64,000 nucleotides of DNA, taken from NIOZ-UU13 sp964444135. GTDB taxonomy: Bacteria > Planctomycetota > Phycisphaerae > Sedimentisphaerales > Anaerobacaceae. Numbering within the stretch: position 1 is the stretch's first letter; every line of letters begins with the position of its first letter. The position numbers and the translations under genes were made by a program. Under the pieces are notes generated by a model that was not told where the DNA came from, did not search any database, and saw only the letters and a list, made by a program, of their open reading frames with translations. Of the stretch, positions 53,267 through 62,533 are shown one piece after another. Where the stretch lies: positions 1 to 64,000 of the forward strand of contig CAYUFX010000002.1 of the NCBI GenBank assembly GCA_964444135.1. Reading direction: 5' to 3'.

Positions 53267-53554
53267 TTACTATGCCCCGTTTTTTTCTTGCTAAAAATTA
53301 CTCTTTGGCACCCTTCCAGACTTCGAAGTCTCTATTTAGATAATATGTATGTTTTTCGATAGATTTTTGAGTGTACTTTAGTTAAAAGTGAGAAATGAAT
53401 GGATGGAATCAATTATTTATTCGCTGTTCTTTGATAAATACTTCAAGGCTCGGTTGATGAGAGCTTTATTTTTTACCTGATAGTACTTTCATACAATGTG
53501 AAATAGTACTTTAAAGGGCCTGTATGAATTTGTCTCGAAAACACCGGATTTTTC

Positions 53555-53583
53555 TTGACGGCGATTAAGCAGTTTAGTATAAG
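53555..53583 (+). promoter_or_regulatory. Sigma-70 promoter with shared leader
   Basis: TTGACG at 53555-53560, 17-bp spacer, TATAAG at 53578-53583. A similar promoter is at 56741-56770 upstream of the other secreted protein. Confidence 0.7.
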
Positions 53584-53660
53584 TATAGTTGGTGGATTCT
53601 GGGTGTTATTTGTCCTCTTCGCGTGTGGAATCTTTATGGTTTTTCGATAGAGGAGGAGTT

Positions 53661-53747
53661 GTGGAGTATTATGCGAGGTACAGAGTTGAAATTAAGACTC
53701 TGTGCTCGCACCCCTTTGTCTGCTGTCGCAGACAGCAAAGGGGATAA
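53661..53747 (+). CDS. Possible leader peptide, 28 residues (GTG start)
   Basis: Starts after GAGGAGG; VEYYARYRVEIKTL... Its first seven residues and DNA match the start of the frame at 56870 (MGYCARH). A hairpin CCCCTTTGTCTGC...CAAAGGGG overlaps its end. It may regulate the following gene, or the match may reflect a shared RNA structure. Confidence 0.4.
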   Translation: MEYYARYRVEIKTLCSHPFVCCRRQQRG

Positions 53748-53836
53748 CGCGAGTACAGGTGCTTTGCGGTGAAGATATTTTAACATTTCAATAAACATTC
53801 TGTTATTCACTATTATTTTTCTAAGGAGAACCGGTT

Positions 53837-55849
53837 ATGTGTAGGCAATTGATTTGTTTAATATTATTTTTATTTGTTTCGCATAGTGCTATGGCCGATT
53901 ACGTCCTGATAAGCGGCTCGAATGACGTCAATGGAAGTACGCAGTCAATTATTCGTTACAGAGATGATTTTGTAGTCGTCTGGGAGAGGTCACCTGCAGC
54001 AGGAACACCTGAGCCTTTGGTCAATGATGTGTTAATCAATCCGCTCGAATCCATGTATGGTGGTGGAGATGTATATACCACCCACTACGGCTTCGAGCCT
54101 CCTGACGGTCTGGTCGGAAAACATTTTGATTGGGAGACCGGAGATTACATTGGACGTCCGGTTCCCTCGTCATTAGAAGACGGCCAGGCGGATGGTACGG
54201 GCACTTACACACCTCGAGGTAACGTATTACAAGACATTCAGTTTGGCCATGACTATAACGGTGACGGCGTTGATGATTTGTGGATTGCCAGAAGGGATTT
54301 TTTTGAAATATATGATGGGACAACTTTAGATAGAACAGGCGATGACGGTGTGGCAGATATATTGACTTGGCTTGATATCCCGGATAGTGTTGAGGGTACT
54401 CGGGATGGGACCGGTGCTTTTGGATTTTGTTTTGGGCTCGATGTTACAGGCGATGGAGTCGGCGAGTTGTATGCAATGAGAGGCATTAACCAATCAACGG
54501 GCAGCAGACTGAATATCTGGGACCCGGTCACGATGACTCAAATAGCTACCTATAATGCCGATGGGATTAGGGACAACACATATATGATTCTTGGCCCTGA
54601 TGTTAATGACGACGGCCAGCAGGATTTGTGGGTCGCGGATTCGCGAAGCCACCGGATTCGCGCACTCGATTGCGCCACTGGTGAAGTTGTTGCTGATGAA
54701 GTAAGTCTGGCGGATGCGAGTAATCCGAATACGGATGTTACCCTTCGATATCCATCGCATATAAACGATGGTCCTGACGGTTCTATTCTGGTTACTACGC
54801 GGTTTGCTACGTCGCTTGATCCGGACTGGACTGGCCCTTCGGATATTGTGGGCGGTGATTTACTGAAGATAGTATGGGACCCGGAAAATCAGCGGGGACT
54901 TGTAACTCTGCTGTTTGAGCACAGCCGAAGGTTAAGTGGCGTCGCATACAAGCCAATTGACCTGAAAAAAGCTCATTTTGCTTTCCCTGTAGATAAGGCC
55001 AAAGATATAACGAGGGATGTAGTTCTTAGCTGGACACCGGGATTGAATGCCGGTAAGTATGATGTGTATCTGGGAAATGATTTCAACGATGTTAACGAAG
55101 CAAGCATAGCTGAACCGCGTGGTGTCTTGGTAAGTCAAAGCCAGGACGATGCTGCTTATGAACCCCCAGACATCCTCGAATGGGACCGAACATATTACTG
55201 GCGGGTCGATGAAGTCAATGATGCTGAACCGGATAGTCCGTGGAAAGGCAATGTCTGGAGCTTTACTACCGCCAATTATATTGTCATTGAGGATTTTGAG
55301 GACTACAACGACTACCAGCCCAACACGGTATTTGATACCTGGATTGATGGATATGATGACCCAGCGAACGGTTCCACTTCAGGTTATCCTGACCCGGCCT
55401 TTTTCTCCGGGGAGCATTACCTGGAGGATGAGATTGTTCACGGCGGTAATTGGTCGATGCCGCTGTTCTACGATAATACTGCCGGTCTCTCTGAGGTAAC
55501 TCGGACGTTGACTTCTTCTCTGCGTGACTGGGCCCAGGATGGATTTGTTACATTGTCGTTGTGGTACTATGGTGATGCTGCTAATGCTGCTGAGCCGATG
55601 TATGTTGTTCTCAATGGCAGTGGGGTAGTCGCTCATGATAATCCAGATGCAGTACAGTTAGATCAGTGGACCGAATGGACAATCGACCTGCAGACATTAG
55701 CAGACCAGGGCGTGAACCTTGCCAATGTTAATACGATTGGTATCGGCTTTGGTAACAGGAACAACCCAGTAACTGGCGGTTCAGGTACGATGTACTTTGA
55801 CGATATTCGGCTGTATCAGCCGGCTCCAGAGCGGGAACCGGCACCTTAA
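53837..55849 (+). CDS. Large secreted protein with Asp-rich repeats and FN3-like module
   Basis: 670 residues. AAGGAG precedes ATG. Signal peptide MCRQLICLILFLFVSHSAMA. Three Ca-binding-like loops (DYNGDGVDDLW, DVTGDGVGELY, DVNDDGQQDLW) at about 135-265 suggest a repeat propeller of the FG-GAP kind. A module with TYYWRVDEVNDAEPDSPWKGNVWSFTT (about 440-470) follows, then a galactose-binding-like end (485-660). It is a cell-surface or secreted adhesin or enzyme accessory; no catalytic motif found. Similar modules occur in the next large gene. Confidence 0.75.
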   Translation: MCRQLICLILFLFVSHSAMADYVLISGSNDVNGSTQSIIRYRDDFVVVWERSPAAGTPEPLVNDVLINPLESMYGGGDVYTTHYGFEPPDGLVGKHFDWETGDYIGRPVPSSLEDGQADGTGTYTPRGNVLQDIQFGHDYNGDGVDDLWIARRDFFEIYDGTTLDRTGDDGVADILTWLDIPDSVEGTRDGTGAFGFCFGLDVTGDGVGELYAMRGINQSTGSRLNIWDPVTMTQIATYNADGIRDNTYMILGPDVNDDGQQDLWVADSRSHRIRALDCATGEVVADEVSLADASNPNTDVTLRYPSHINDGPDGSILVTTRFATSLDPDWTGPSDIVGGDLLKIVWDPENQRGLVTLLFEHSRRLSGVAYKPIDLKKAHFAFPVDKAKDITRDVVLSWTPGLNAGKYDVYLGNDFNDVNEASIAEPRGVLVSQSQDDAAYEPPDILEWDRTYYWRVDEVNDAEPDSPWKGNVWSFTTANYIVIEDFEDYNDYQPNTVFDTWIDGYDDPANGSTSGYPDPAFFSGEHYLEDEIVHGGNWSMPLFYDNTAGLSEVTRTLTSSLRDWAQDGFVTLSLWYYGDAANAAEPMYVVLNGSGVVAHDNPDAVQLDQWTEWTIDLQTLADQGVNLANVNTIGIGFGNRNNPVTGGSGTMYFDDIRLYQPAPEREPAP

Positions 55850-55983
55850 GCTAAGATTTAAGTGTCCCCCATTGCTTCTGCCGTAAGGCATCCTGTGGAC
55901 TTCGGATTGCAAAGCAAGATACGGGGGCGAGGTTAATGTAACAGTCGCCGCGGAGCCCAGTTAGGGTAGATTTGGTCAATTCA

Positions 55984-56019
55984 GGGCTTATATCGAACGA
56001 TTCGGTATAAGCCCCTTTT
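55984..56019 (+). terminator. Terminator after the first large secreted protein
   Basis: GGGCTTATATCGAA, a loop and TTCGGTATAAGCCC pair almost completely, followed by CTTTTA. Confidence 0.8.
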
Positions 56020-56598
56020 ACTTGACTCTGCCGAAATGCAGCGGATTTCGCCCGGAGCGAATCTTTAAAAATCTTGTTAATTTCTCGACAGAAGAGGTAT
56101 GAAATTGTAAGAATTACCAATTTGAAGCTCTAAGGCAGCCTGTCTCAGCCATTTTTGGGCCGCCAATACCGAAAAAATTCAATGGCATAACCGTTTTTTA
56201 TAAAACAGTCATCAAGCCTGCATTTTGTGCATCAGCGCTTGGCTCTGCGGCACTGATAGAGATACGATAGTTTTGTTTTTATCCGGTGTAGGCTTATCTG
56301 TTAGCAAGATTTCGAGAAAACATCAGCCGGATAATATCATAATTGGGGGTATTTATATCCGCTTTCGCACCTCGTACATCGTTGTCGTTAGAGAGGTTGC
56401 CCAAAAGGGACGTTTGTACATTTAGTTTTAGGCTTTTGCTGAAAAATGTTATAACTCCTTGTTGTAAAGATGGTTACGACGTTTTAGAGGGGATTTTGAG
56501 AATGAGTATTTTTTATAAAAAATTTGGAAAATTGCAAACTTTTTGACCAAGTCTGAAATGGGGTATCTGAAGGACTTGACTTTTCGTGATTTTAGGGC

Positions 56599-56626
56599 TT
56601 GACAAACAGCGTTATTTGTGTATCAT
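56599..56626 (+). promoter_or_regulatory. Upstream sigma-70-like promoter
   Basis: TTGACA at 56599-56604, 16-bp spacer, TATCAT at 56621-56626. It may work with the promoter 140 bp downstream. Confidence 0.5.
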
Positions 56627-56740
56627 TGATGTTTGATGCCTTGATTTATAGTTTGCGGACAAAGGCTGATAAGAATATAAGAGTATAAGTTGACAGGTTC
56701 CAATTTTTTCAATTTTTTTCATAAAAAAGCAATAAAATTC

Positions 56741-56770
56741 TTGACGTAACATCGGCCAATCTGGTATAAA
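56741..56770 (+). promoter_or_regulatory. Sigma-70 promoter of the second large secreted protein
   Basis: TTGACG at 56741-56746, 18-bp spacer, TATAAA at 56765-56770. It parallels 53555-53583 in sequence and in the leader downstream. Confidence 0.7.
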
Positions 56771-56869
56771 TATATTTGGCAATGTCTTTACGGACCTTAG
56801 GTAAGGCTTTGCTGATTCTAAACAGCCGAAGTATGGAAGCTTTATAGTTTTCCAAATAGAGGAGGAGCT

Positions 56870-57124
56870 ATGGGTTATTGTGCGAGGCACATGAGCCGTA
56901 ATAGGGGCTTGGTGTTTCGTAGTCAAGCATTTCACATTTCAATTAGCAGCTCATTTTGGGCTTTTGTAAGGAAGGAGGTAATGTTAAGTCGCACACAATT
57001 TTCCTGGGCAGATATCGTGTGGCGACAGTTGAATTTATTGTCGGTCGCTTTGGTGCGTAGCCAAAGCATAATTCAGAATTATTGTAATTGTTTTGGAGGA
57101 GAATTATTATGTTTAGGAAATTGA
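56870..57124 (+). CDS. Possible 84-residue leader ORF overlapping the next gene
   Basis: Follows GAGGAGG; starts MGYCARHMSRN. Its end overlaps the start of the large gene by 16 bp, and it contains that gene's GGAGGAG, which would couple their translation. The DNA around its start (about 56847-56920) is similar to the leader at 53641-53715. The protein is not recognised and may not be functional in itself. Confidence 0.4.
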   Translation: MGYCARHMSRNRGLVFRSQAFHISISSSFWAFVRKEVMLSRTQFSWADIVWRQLNLLSVALVRSQSIIQNYCNCFGGELLCLGN

Positions 57125-60100
57125 TTTTTTTAATTTCTCTTGTTTTAGTGCTGGCTCTGGTCGGTACAAATGTCGCCTTCGGGACCGTTACCGCTATCGA
57201 GATCCCGGTCGCTGTCGATTCTGATGATGTTGAAGAGGCACCTGATGGCAGTATGTACCTCGACAGCAGTGACCTGGAGTTCATGTACGATAACGACGTA
57301 ACCAATCCGGATGACTTGCAGGTAGTGGGTATCCGCTTTGTGGATGTCCAGATTCCAAAGGGCGAGAACATCCTAAGCGCGGTTGTGCAGTTTGATGCCG
57401 ATGATGTGGATGATGAAGAGCACGTCGGCGAGGCGTATGTTATCATCGAAGGTGAACTGGGTGCGAATCCCGGAACGTTTGAAGATATAGCCAATAATGT
57501 CTCGGCGAGGGCCAGGACTGCAGCGCAAGTAGCATGGGGCCCCGAACACTGGTCTGAACAACATGCGAAATATATGACTCCAGACATTGCCGGCATCATC
57601 CAGGAGATAGTCAATCAGGATGATTGGGCTGCGGGCAATGCGTTAGTGTTGATCTTTAGCCAGGACCCGGACAATGCGTCAACGGGGGTCTTAGAAGCCG
57701 AAGCTTTCCCGGACAACGCAACGGAAAATATTGACCGAAGGGCGACACTGATTGTAGAGTATGGCGAGCCGGTACTCGTGGCCGTTGATCCCACCCCTGC
57801 TGATGGCGCTGTTGGGGTAGTAGATTCAACGCTGCAGTGGACCCCTGGCGATACGGCTGTTTCCCACATGATATATCTGAGCACAGACGAGACAATCGAC
57901 GAATCGGACTTTCTTGCCGAAACGGATTTGTCAGTATATTTCGCAGCCTTAGAGCCGGGGACGACCTATTATTGGCGAGTCGATGAGGTCGAGGCTGAAG
58001 TACCCACAGACTGGAGCAATTGGGAGATAGAGGTTATTGGAGCCGTCGTAAACGAGGGTGCAGTCTGGAGTTTCACGACGATGACTATTGAGGCTCATAA
58101 ACCGAGCCCATCTGACGGCGCTGAGTCGGTAAGCCTTGATGCCAAGCTTAGCTGGACGGCCGGTAAGGATGCGATTATGCACGATGTTTACTTCGGCACA
58201 GATAAAGAGGCTGTAGCGGCTTCAGATCCGAGTACGTTTATGGGTAAGATAATGGAGACATCGTTTGACCCCGCTCCGCTGGAGAAGGGCAAGACGTACT
58301 ACTGGAAGGTCGATGAGTTTGCTGTTGTCGCAACGAATCCGGGGCCTCTCTGGAGCTTCACGACAGAGGTGCCGTCGGCCTCCGATCCGGTTCCACAAGA
58401 CGGAGAAGAAGATGCCGTGCAGGCAGTGGTCCTTTCCTTTAGTCCCAGCGTGAAGGCTGCCGAGCATGACCTATACTTAGGCGATGATGCCGATGCGGTA
58501 GCCGCTGCCGATGTCAATACACCTGACATCTACCTTGGCAGGCAAGCCGAAACCAGCTTAGATGCTGGGGAACTGGAATGGGGCAAGACTTATTACTGGC
58601 GTGTTGACGAAATCAACGACCTCGCTGAAGGTTCACCGTGGAAAGGCGCGGTCTGGAGCTTCACGACTGCCGACTTCTTAATTATCGACCTTTCGGAGAC
58701 GGTCCTTGACTATGACAACAGTGCTGAGCCTTTCACCACTGAGGTTTCGTGGGATACGCCGCAGGACTTGACAGTTAATGGAGTTACGGACCTGATGTTC
58801 AGGTTCCAAGGCGCACCGGGTCCTGAAGGCAGTGTGAGCTTAGACGAGGCGACCGGGACCTATTCGTTAACTGGTTCGGGGGCTGACATCTGGGGTTCAT
58901 CGGATCAGTTCCACTATATGTACAGGGAGCTGTCCGGCGATGGTTCAATTATCGCACACGTTGTCGATAATGGCACCGGCTCAAACGCCTGGGCCAAGGG
59001 TGGCGTGATGATTCGTGAGACGCTCGATGCGGACTCCAAACACTCGATAATGGCACTGACAGGCGGCGAAGGCGGCGGCATAACGTTCCAGGGCCGTCCG
59101 GTGACCGGCGACCGCTCCAACAGCATGCATGGGGATATCACGGCGGAACCGCCTTATTGGGTAAAACTGACGCGCGAAGGCAACACGATTACAGCTTACT
59201 CTTCTGCCGACGGTGTTGATTGGGCGCTATTCACGGACACAGCGACGGACGGCGATATAACGAACCCCATTGACGTCGAGATGGCGGATCCCGTCCTGAT
59301 CGGTCTATTCGTTACCTCACACGCAGCCGGCGAGAAGCGGACATACACGTTCGACAGTGTCAGTACTACAGGTAAAGTGAGTTCTGCTGCTGTGAATCAA
59401 GACATTGGCATACCCTCCAATTCTGCCGAGAAGCTGTACTTGGCAGTAGAAGATGCTTCCGGCGCCCTTGGCGTGGTAACCCATCCAGACCCGGCAGCCA
59501 CACAGATTGATCAGTGGTGGACCATGAAGGTTCCGCTCCTGGCCTTCAGTGACGCAGGCGTGAATGTGGCAGATGCCAATAATCTGTACATTGGTGTAGG
59601 CGACGTAGATAACCCGATGGCCGGTGGTTCCGGCACAATCCGCATCGATAACATCAAAGGCGTCAAGCCGATCGTCATCCTGGAACCGAATGATGTTACC
59701 GCACCAGGTGACAACGTCAGGGGCATTCCGACAGGACTTCCATGCGGTGGTGATCCTTCTGCTAATTATTCGCCCTGTGGTGAACTGCCTCCTTTGGTGA
59801 TCGATGATGACAGCACGACGAAGTATCTGAATTTTGGTGGAAATTTTGACCCCAATGAAGAACCTTCAGGTTTCAAGATTACACCGCTTGCCGGTCCGAC
59901 CATCGTTACGGGACTGACTTTCACCACAGCGAATGACGCGGAACCGCGTGATCCGGTTGCATACGAACTCTACGGTTCTAATGCGGGCATCGAAGGGCCG
60001 TATAATTTGATTGCCAGTGGTGATATCGTTGATTTCAACGATGAAGTAGCTTGGCCTCGCTTTACAATGAACGCAACGCCGATTACATTTGATAATGCGA

Positions 60101-60684
60101 CAGTGTACAAGCACTATCAAGTTCTGTTCACGGCCATTCGAGATGCCGCAAACGCGAATAGTATGCAGATTGCAGAAGTCGAGCTAATAGGTGTCACCGA
60201 AGACGTACTGGTTGATATCACCGCACCAAGTAATACCATCTATGGATGGCCGAGCGATGGCGATTGGTCCGGCTCGGAATCACCTCTAAAGGCGCTCGAT
60301 GATAACATCCAGACGAACTATCGGCATAAGAAAGGCGAGGATCAGCCCACTGGTCTCCTGGTAACACCATCAAAGAAGAAAGTTGTTAATAGGCTGATTT
60401 TCACCACAGCAGGTGACGCTCCGGAACGAGACCCAGTTGCATTTGAGCTCTATGGTTCTGATCAAAGCATAACTGGGAAATGGACGTTGATTGCCAGTGG
60501 TAAAATTGACGATTTCAACCAGGAAACTCCGTGGCCGCGTCTCACAAAGAACGAAACGCCAATTATGCTTGATAATGATGTAGCGTATAAGCACTATAAA
60601 CTTATGATCACGGCCGTTAGAGACCCTGGAAGTGCGGATAGTATGCAGTTCGCTGAACTTGAGCTAATTGAGGCTCTCAAGTAA
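57109..60684 (+). CDS. Very large secreted multi-domain protein
   Basis: 1191 residues. The start at 57109 follows GGAGGAG and has a signal peptide (MFRKLIFLISLVLVLALVG). In order: an N-terminal beta domain to about 215; three FN3-like repeats with YYWRVDE and VWSFTT (about 220-520); a laminin-G/enolase-associated-type domain with GGVMIRETLDADSKHS (about 560-750); and two tandem F5/8-type repeats (VAYELYGSN...WPRFT; VAFELYGSD...WPRLT) at about 900-1190. It is most likely a surface or extracellular glycan-binding protein. Two terminators follow at 60739 and 60998. Confidence 0.8.
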   Translation: MFRKLIFLISLVLVLALVGTNVAFGTVTAIEIPVAVDSDDVEEAPDGSMYLDSSDLEFMYDNDVTNPDDLQVVGIRFVDVQIPKGENILSAVVQFDADDVDDEEHVGEAYVIIEGELGANPGTFEDIANNVSARARTAAQVAWGPEHWSEQHAKYMTPDIAGIIQEIVNQDDWAAGNALVLIFSQDPDNASTGVLEAEAFPDNATENIDRRATLIVEYGEPVLVAVDPTPADGAVGVVDSTLQWTPGDTAVSHMIYLSTDETIDESDFLAETDLSVYFAALEPGTTYYWRVDEVEAEVPTDWSNWEIEVIGAVVNEGAVWSFTTMTIEAHKPSPSDGAESVSLDAKLSWTAGKDAIMHDVYFGTDKEAVAASDPSTFMGKIMETSFDPAPLEKGKTYYWKVDEFAVVATNPGPLWSFTTEVPSASDPVPQDGEEDAVQAVVLSFSPSVKAAEHDLYLGDDADAVAAADVNTPDIYLGRQAETSLDAGELEWGKTYYWRVDEINDLAEGSPWKGAVWSFTTADFLIIDLSETVLDYDNSAEPFTTEVSWDTPQDLTVNGVTDLMFRFQGAPGPEGSVSLDEATGTYSLTGSGADIWGSSDQFHYMYRELSGDGSIIAHVVDNGTGSNAWAKGGVMIRETLDADSKHSIMALTGGEGGGITFQGRPVTGDRSNSMHGDITAEPPYWVKLTREGNTITAYSSADGVDWALFTDTATDGDITNPIDVEMADPVLIGLFVTSHAAGEKRTYTFDSVSTTGKVSSAAVNQDIGIPSNSAEKLYLAVEDASGALGVVTHPDPAATQIDQWWTMKVPLLAFSDAGVNVADANNLYIGVGDVDNPMAGGSGTIRIDNIKGVKPIVILEPNDVTAPGDNVRGIPTGLPCGGDPSANYSPCGELPPLVIDDDSTTKYLNFGGNFDPNEEPSGFKITPLAGPTIVTGLTFTTANDAEPRDPVAYELYGSNAGIEGPYNLIASGDIVDFNDEVAWPRFTMNATPITFDNATVYKHYQVLFTAIRDAANANSMQIAEVELIGVTEDVLVDITAPSNTIYGWPSDGDWSGSESPLKALDDNIQTNYRHKKGEDQPTGLLVTPSKKKVVNRLIFTTAGDAPERDPVAFELYGSDQSITGKWTLIASGKIDDFNQETPWPRLTKNETPIMLDNDVAYKHYKLMITAVRDPGSADSMQFAELELIEALK

Positions 60685-60738
60685 TAACTCTGAGCCCAAC
60701 GAGCTCGATAATGTTGGCTTAGGGTTGATGATGTTTAC

Positions 60739-60780
60739 GGGTTTGGGGGCACGTGGAGTGTCCCCAAACCCTTTCTATTT
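60739..60780 (+). terminator. Terminator of the large secreted protein
   Basis: GGGTTTGGGG and CCCCAAACCC form a 10-bp stem, followed by TTTCTATTT, about 55 bp after the stop codon. Confidence 0.8.
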
Positions 60781-60997
60781 AGGTATCCAAGAAGATGGGA
60801 TGATATTTAAAGATACTTTCCATCAGCGGCTATCGATACGACGAAATGGACGGTTGTCGATGGAGCCACGGTGGGGAGTGTTGATGTGGGTGAGCCTTCT
60901 CGGAGGTGTTCTTTTTAAAGTACCTCGAAGCTTGGATTGGGATAAGGAATTCCGAGGGTAATTAGGAAGTTAGTCTTGCCGAACAAGATTGAACTTG

Positions 60998-61030
60998 GGG
61001 CTGTAAGTTTAGAGCTTACAGCCCTTTTTT
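60998..61030 (+). terminator. Second terminator
   Basis: GGGCTGTAAG, loop TTTAGAG, CTTACAGCCC, then TTTTTT. A textbook intrinsic terminator. Confidence 0.9.
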
Positions 61031-61138
61031 ATGTTCGCTTCGCTATGCTCATAATGACATGTGTATTGCGTAACCCGAAGTTCGCGGGTAAAATGGATTG
61101 GGGAATTGAATGGACAGTTAAGGCTCGGATTCAAAGGG

Positions 61139-61663
61139 ATGCTTGAATTCATTACGGACAGAGATATATACGAAAAAGTGATTTGCGGACGAATCGGAGA
61201 AGCTCGCAAGTTCGTCTGGATAGCAACGTCCGACTTGAAAGACCTCTATGTGGAAAAGGCCGGCGGGATGGTGCCGTTTCTTGAGATTTTGTCCGATTTG
61301 GTTAGAAGTCACGTCGAAATAAGACTGCTGCACGCCAAAGAGCCCGGGCCAGCTTTTCGAAAGGATTTCGATAAATACCCAAACCTTATAAAGGGAATGG
61401 AACGAATCTTGTGCCCGAGAGTTCATCTTAAAGCCATGATAATTGATGGGGGCTTTGCTTACAGCGGCAGTGCCAATCTTACCGGTGCCGGGATGGGGGC
61501 AAAGAGTGAGCACAAGAGAAATTTCGAGGCCGGCATTATTACCGACGAGGAAAAAATAGTCGGTAAAATTATGGAGCAGTTTGACAATATCTGGAGTGGA
61601 ACCCACTGTAGGTCGTGCGGCCGAAAGAAATTTTGCGCAGACTACAAAGACATTTTACTTTGA
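61139..61663 (+). CDS. Phospholipase D-like nuclease-fold protein with one HKD motif
   Basis: 174 residues from the ATG at 61139; an earlier ATG at 61061 would give 26 more residues without a clear ribosome site. The single HKD motif is H96-x-K98-x4-D103 with SGSANLTG after it, so a dimer would be needed for activity (Nuc/BfiI style). Residues 157-166 (CRSCGRKKFC) may bind zinc. It could be a nuclease. It is convergent with the TcmP gene. Confidence 0.7.
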   Translation: MLEFITDRDIYEKVICGRIGEARKFVWIATSDLKDLYVEKAGGMVPFLEILSDLVRSHVEIRLLHAKEPGPAFRKDFDKYPNLIKGMERILCPRVHLKAMIIDGGFAYSGSANLTGAGMGAKSEHKRNFEAGIITDEEKIVGKIMEQFDNIWSGTHCRSCGRKKFCADYKDILL

Positions 61664-61717
61664 TGGAAGCTGCGATTTTGGTGGTTATGTGACCTAAAAG
61701 ATGATTGCTTATGTTAA

Positions 61718-62533
61718 TCAAAAGGGCCAAGTTCGTTGTCCATCAGGTTTTTTCCGAGAGATTTCGTGCCAAAACTTGGCACCGACTTCACTCCGGGTGC
61801 AAAATACGAGATAGTATAAGGGACGACTTTTGCTTGGTATTCGTTCATGCCCAATGTGTGGATACCCAAGATTTTGTTTAAGTCGCTGCACATAAAATTT
61901 CCTTAACTCCTCAACCCGATTGTCCGGAGGAGCATTGTCCAAAACAGACCGCCAGTCAGAACCCAGCCCCAAGTGACGATCCAGCTTCGAATTTGGATCA
62001 CTGTAGTAATAGTGTTTCCAATTGCGCAATATATCTAACCTATCGGGGAAAAATATTATGAGATCAGCTTTTTTTGACGCAAGCACTCTTAATGTTCCGA
62101 AGTCGATCTGTAAGCCATATGGATCAAGAAAAACTAGCGATAAAGTTCCATAAGGTATCTCTTTTGCAATGTCATGAACCTTTTCATTGGCATCACCTTT
62201 TAAGATTTGTGAATCCGGTCTTTTGATGGTTATTCTTTTCTCAAGAGCCTGATACTTTTTAGGGTCTAATTCACAAAGATGGAGTCTATTGAATGGTTTA
62301 GGGGCATATACTGCAATCATTGGTGAACCCCAACGCAGTTCCTGAGAACCTCGTATCCTCTCAATTCCAGCGCCAGCGAAGAGATCAATATAATGCAGGC
62401 CTTTCCATTTCCCCTTCATTGCTGTAGTAAAGATATCAATATACTTCATTAAGAAGTAATGCTTATCGGACGACTGCTTTCCAACTGTTGGAATATATAG
62501 ACCATCATTTGAGAGCGATGGAAGGTTGAACAT
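61718..62533 (-). CDS. tcmP: Three-Cys-motif partner protein TcmP
   Basis: 271 residues with a methyltransferase-like fold: YIDLFAGAG (48-56) binds SAM in such folds, and LVFLDPYG (133-140) is the second motif. The family is defined by its pairing with DUF5131/Gp37-like proteins. Here its start overlaps the end of the DUF5131 gene by 29 bp on the same strand. The biochemical role of the pair is not established. Confidence 0.85.
   Translation of the reverse strand: MFNLPSLSNDGLYIPTVGKQSSDKHYFLMKYIDIFTTAMKGKWKGLHYIDLFAGAGIERIRGSQELRWGSPMIAVYAPKPFNRLHLCELDPKKYQALEKRITIKRPDSQILKGDANEKVHDIAKEIPYGTLSLVFLDPYGLQIDFGTLRVLASKKADLIIFFPDRLDILRNWKHYYYSDPNSKLDRHLGLGSDWRSVLDNAPPDNRVEELRKFYVQRLKQNLGYPHIGHERIPSKSRPLYYLVFCTRSEVGAKFWHEISRKKPDGQRTWPF

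Larger units (their letters stand above)
53267..53836. other. Promoter and leader region of the first large secreted protein
   Basis: About 570 bp. The promoter is at 53555-53583. A leader containing a short frame and a long hairpin (53710-53742) follows. The part 53267-53550 shows no gene. Confidence 0.6.
55850..56869. other. Intergenic region with terminator and two promoters
   Basis: About 1 kb. The terminator of the first large gene is at 55984-56019. Promoters are at 56599-56626 and 56741-56770. The middle (56020-56590) shows no gene; short frames have no ribosome site. Confidence 0.6.
60685..61138. other. Intergenic region with two terminators
   Basis: About 450 bp. No gene is supported before the PLD-like start; a 97-codon frame at 60668 is unlikely because it runs through the first hairpin. 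TTGAATGGAC near 61105 could hold a weak promoter. Confidence 0.5.

Noticed and set aside
52686..53294. Plus-strand low-complexity frame opposite the CBS gene
   Set aside because: It is the complement of the Lys/Glu-rich tail and reads as a hydrophobic Phe/Ser/Leu string; the CBS frame has a clear domain.
60668..60961. 97-codon frame after the large secreted protein
   Set aside because: It runs through a strong terminator and overlaps the previous gene's end.
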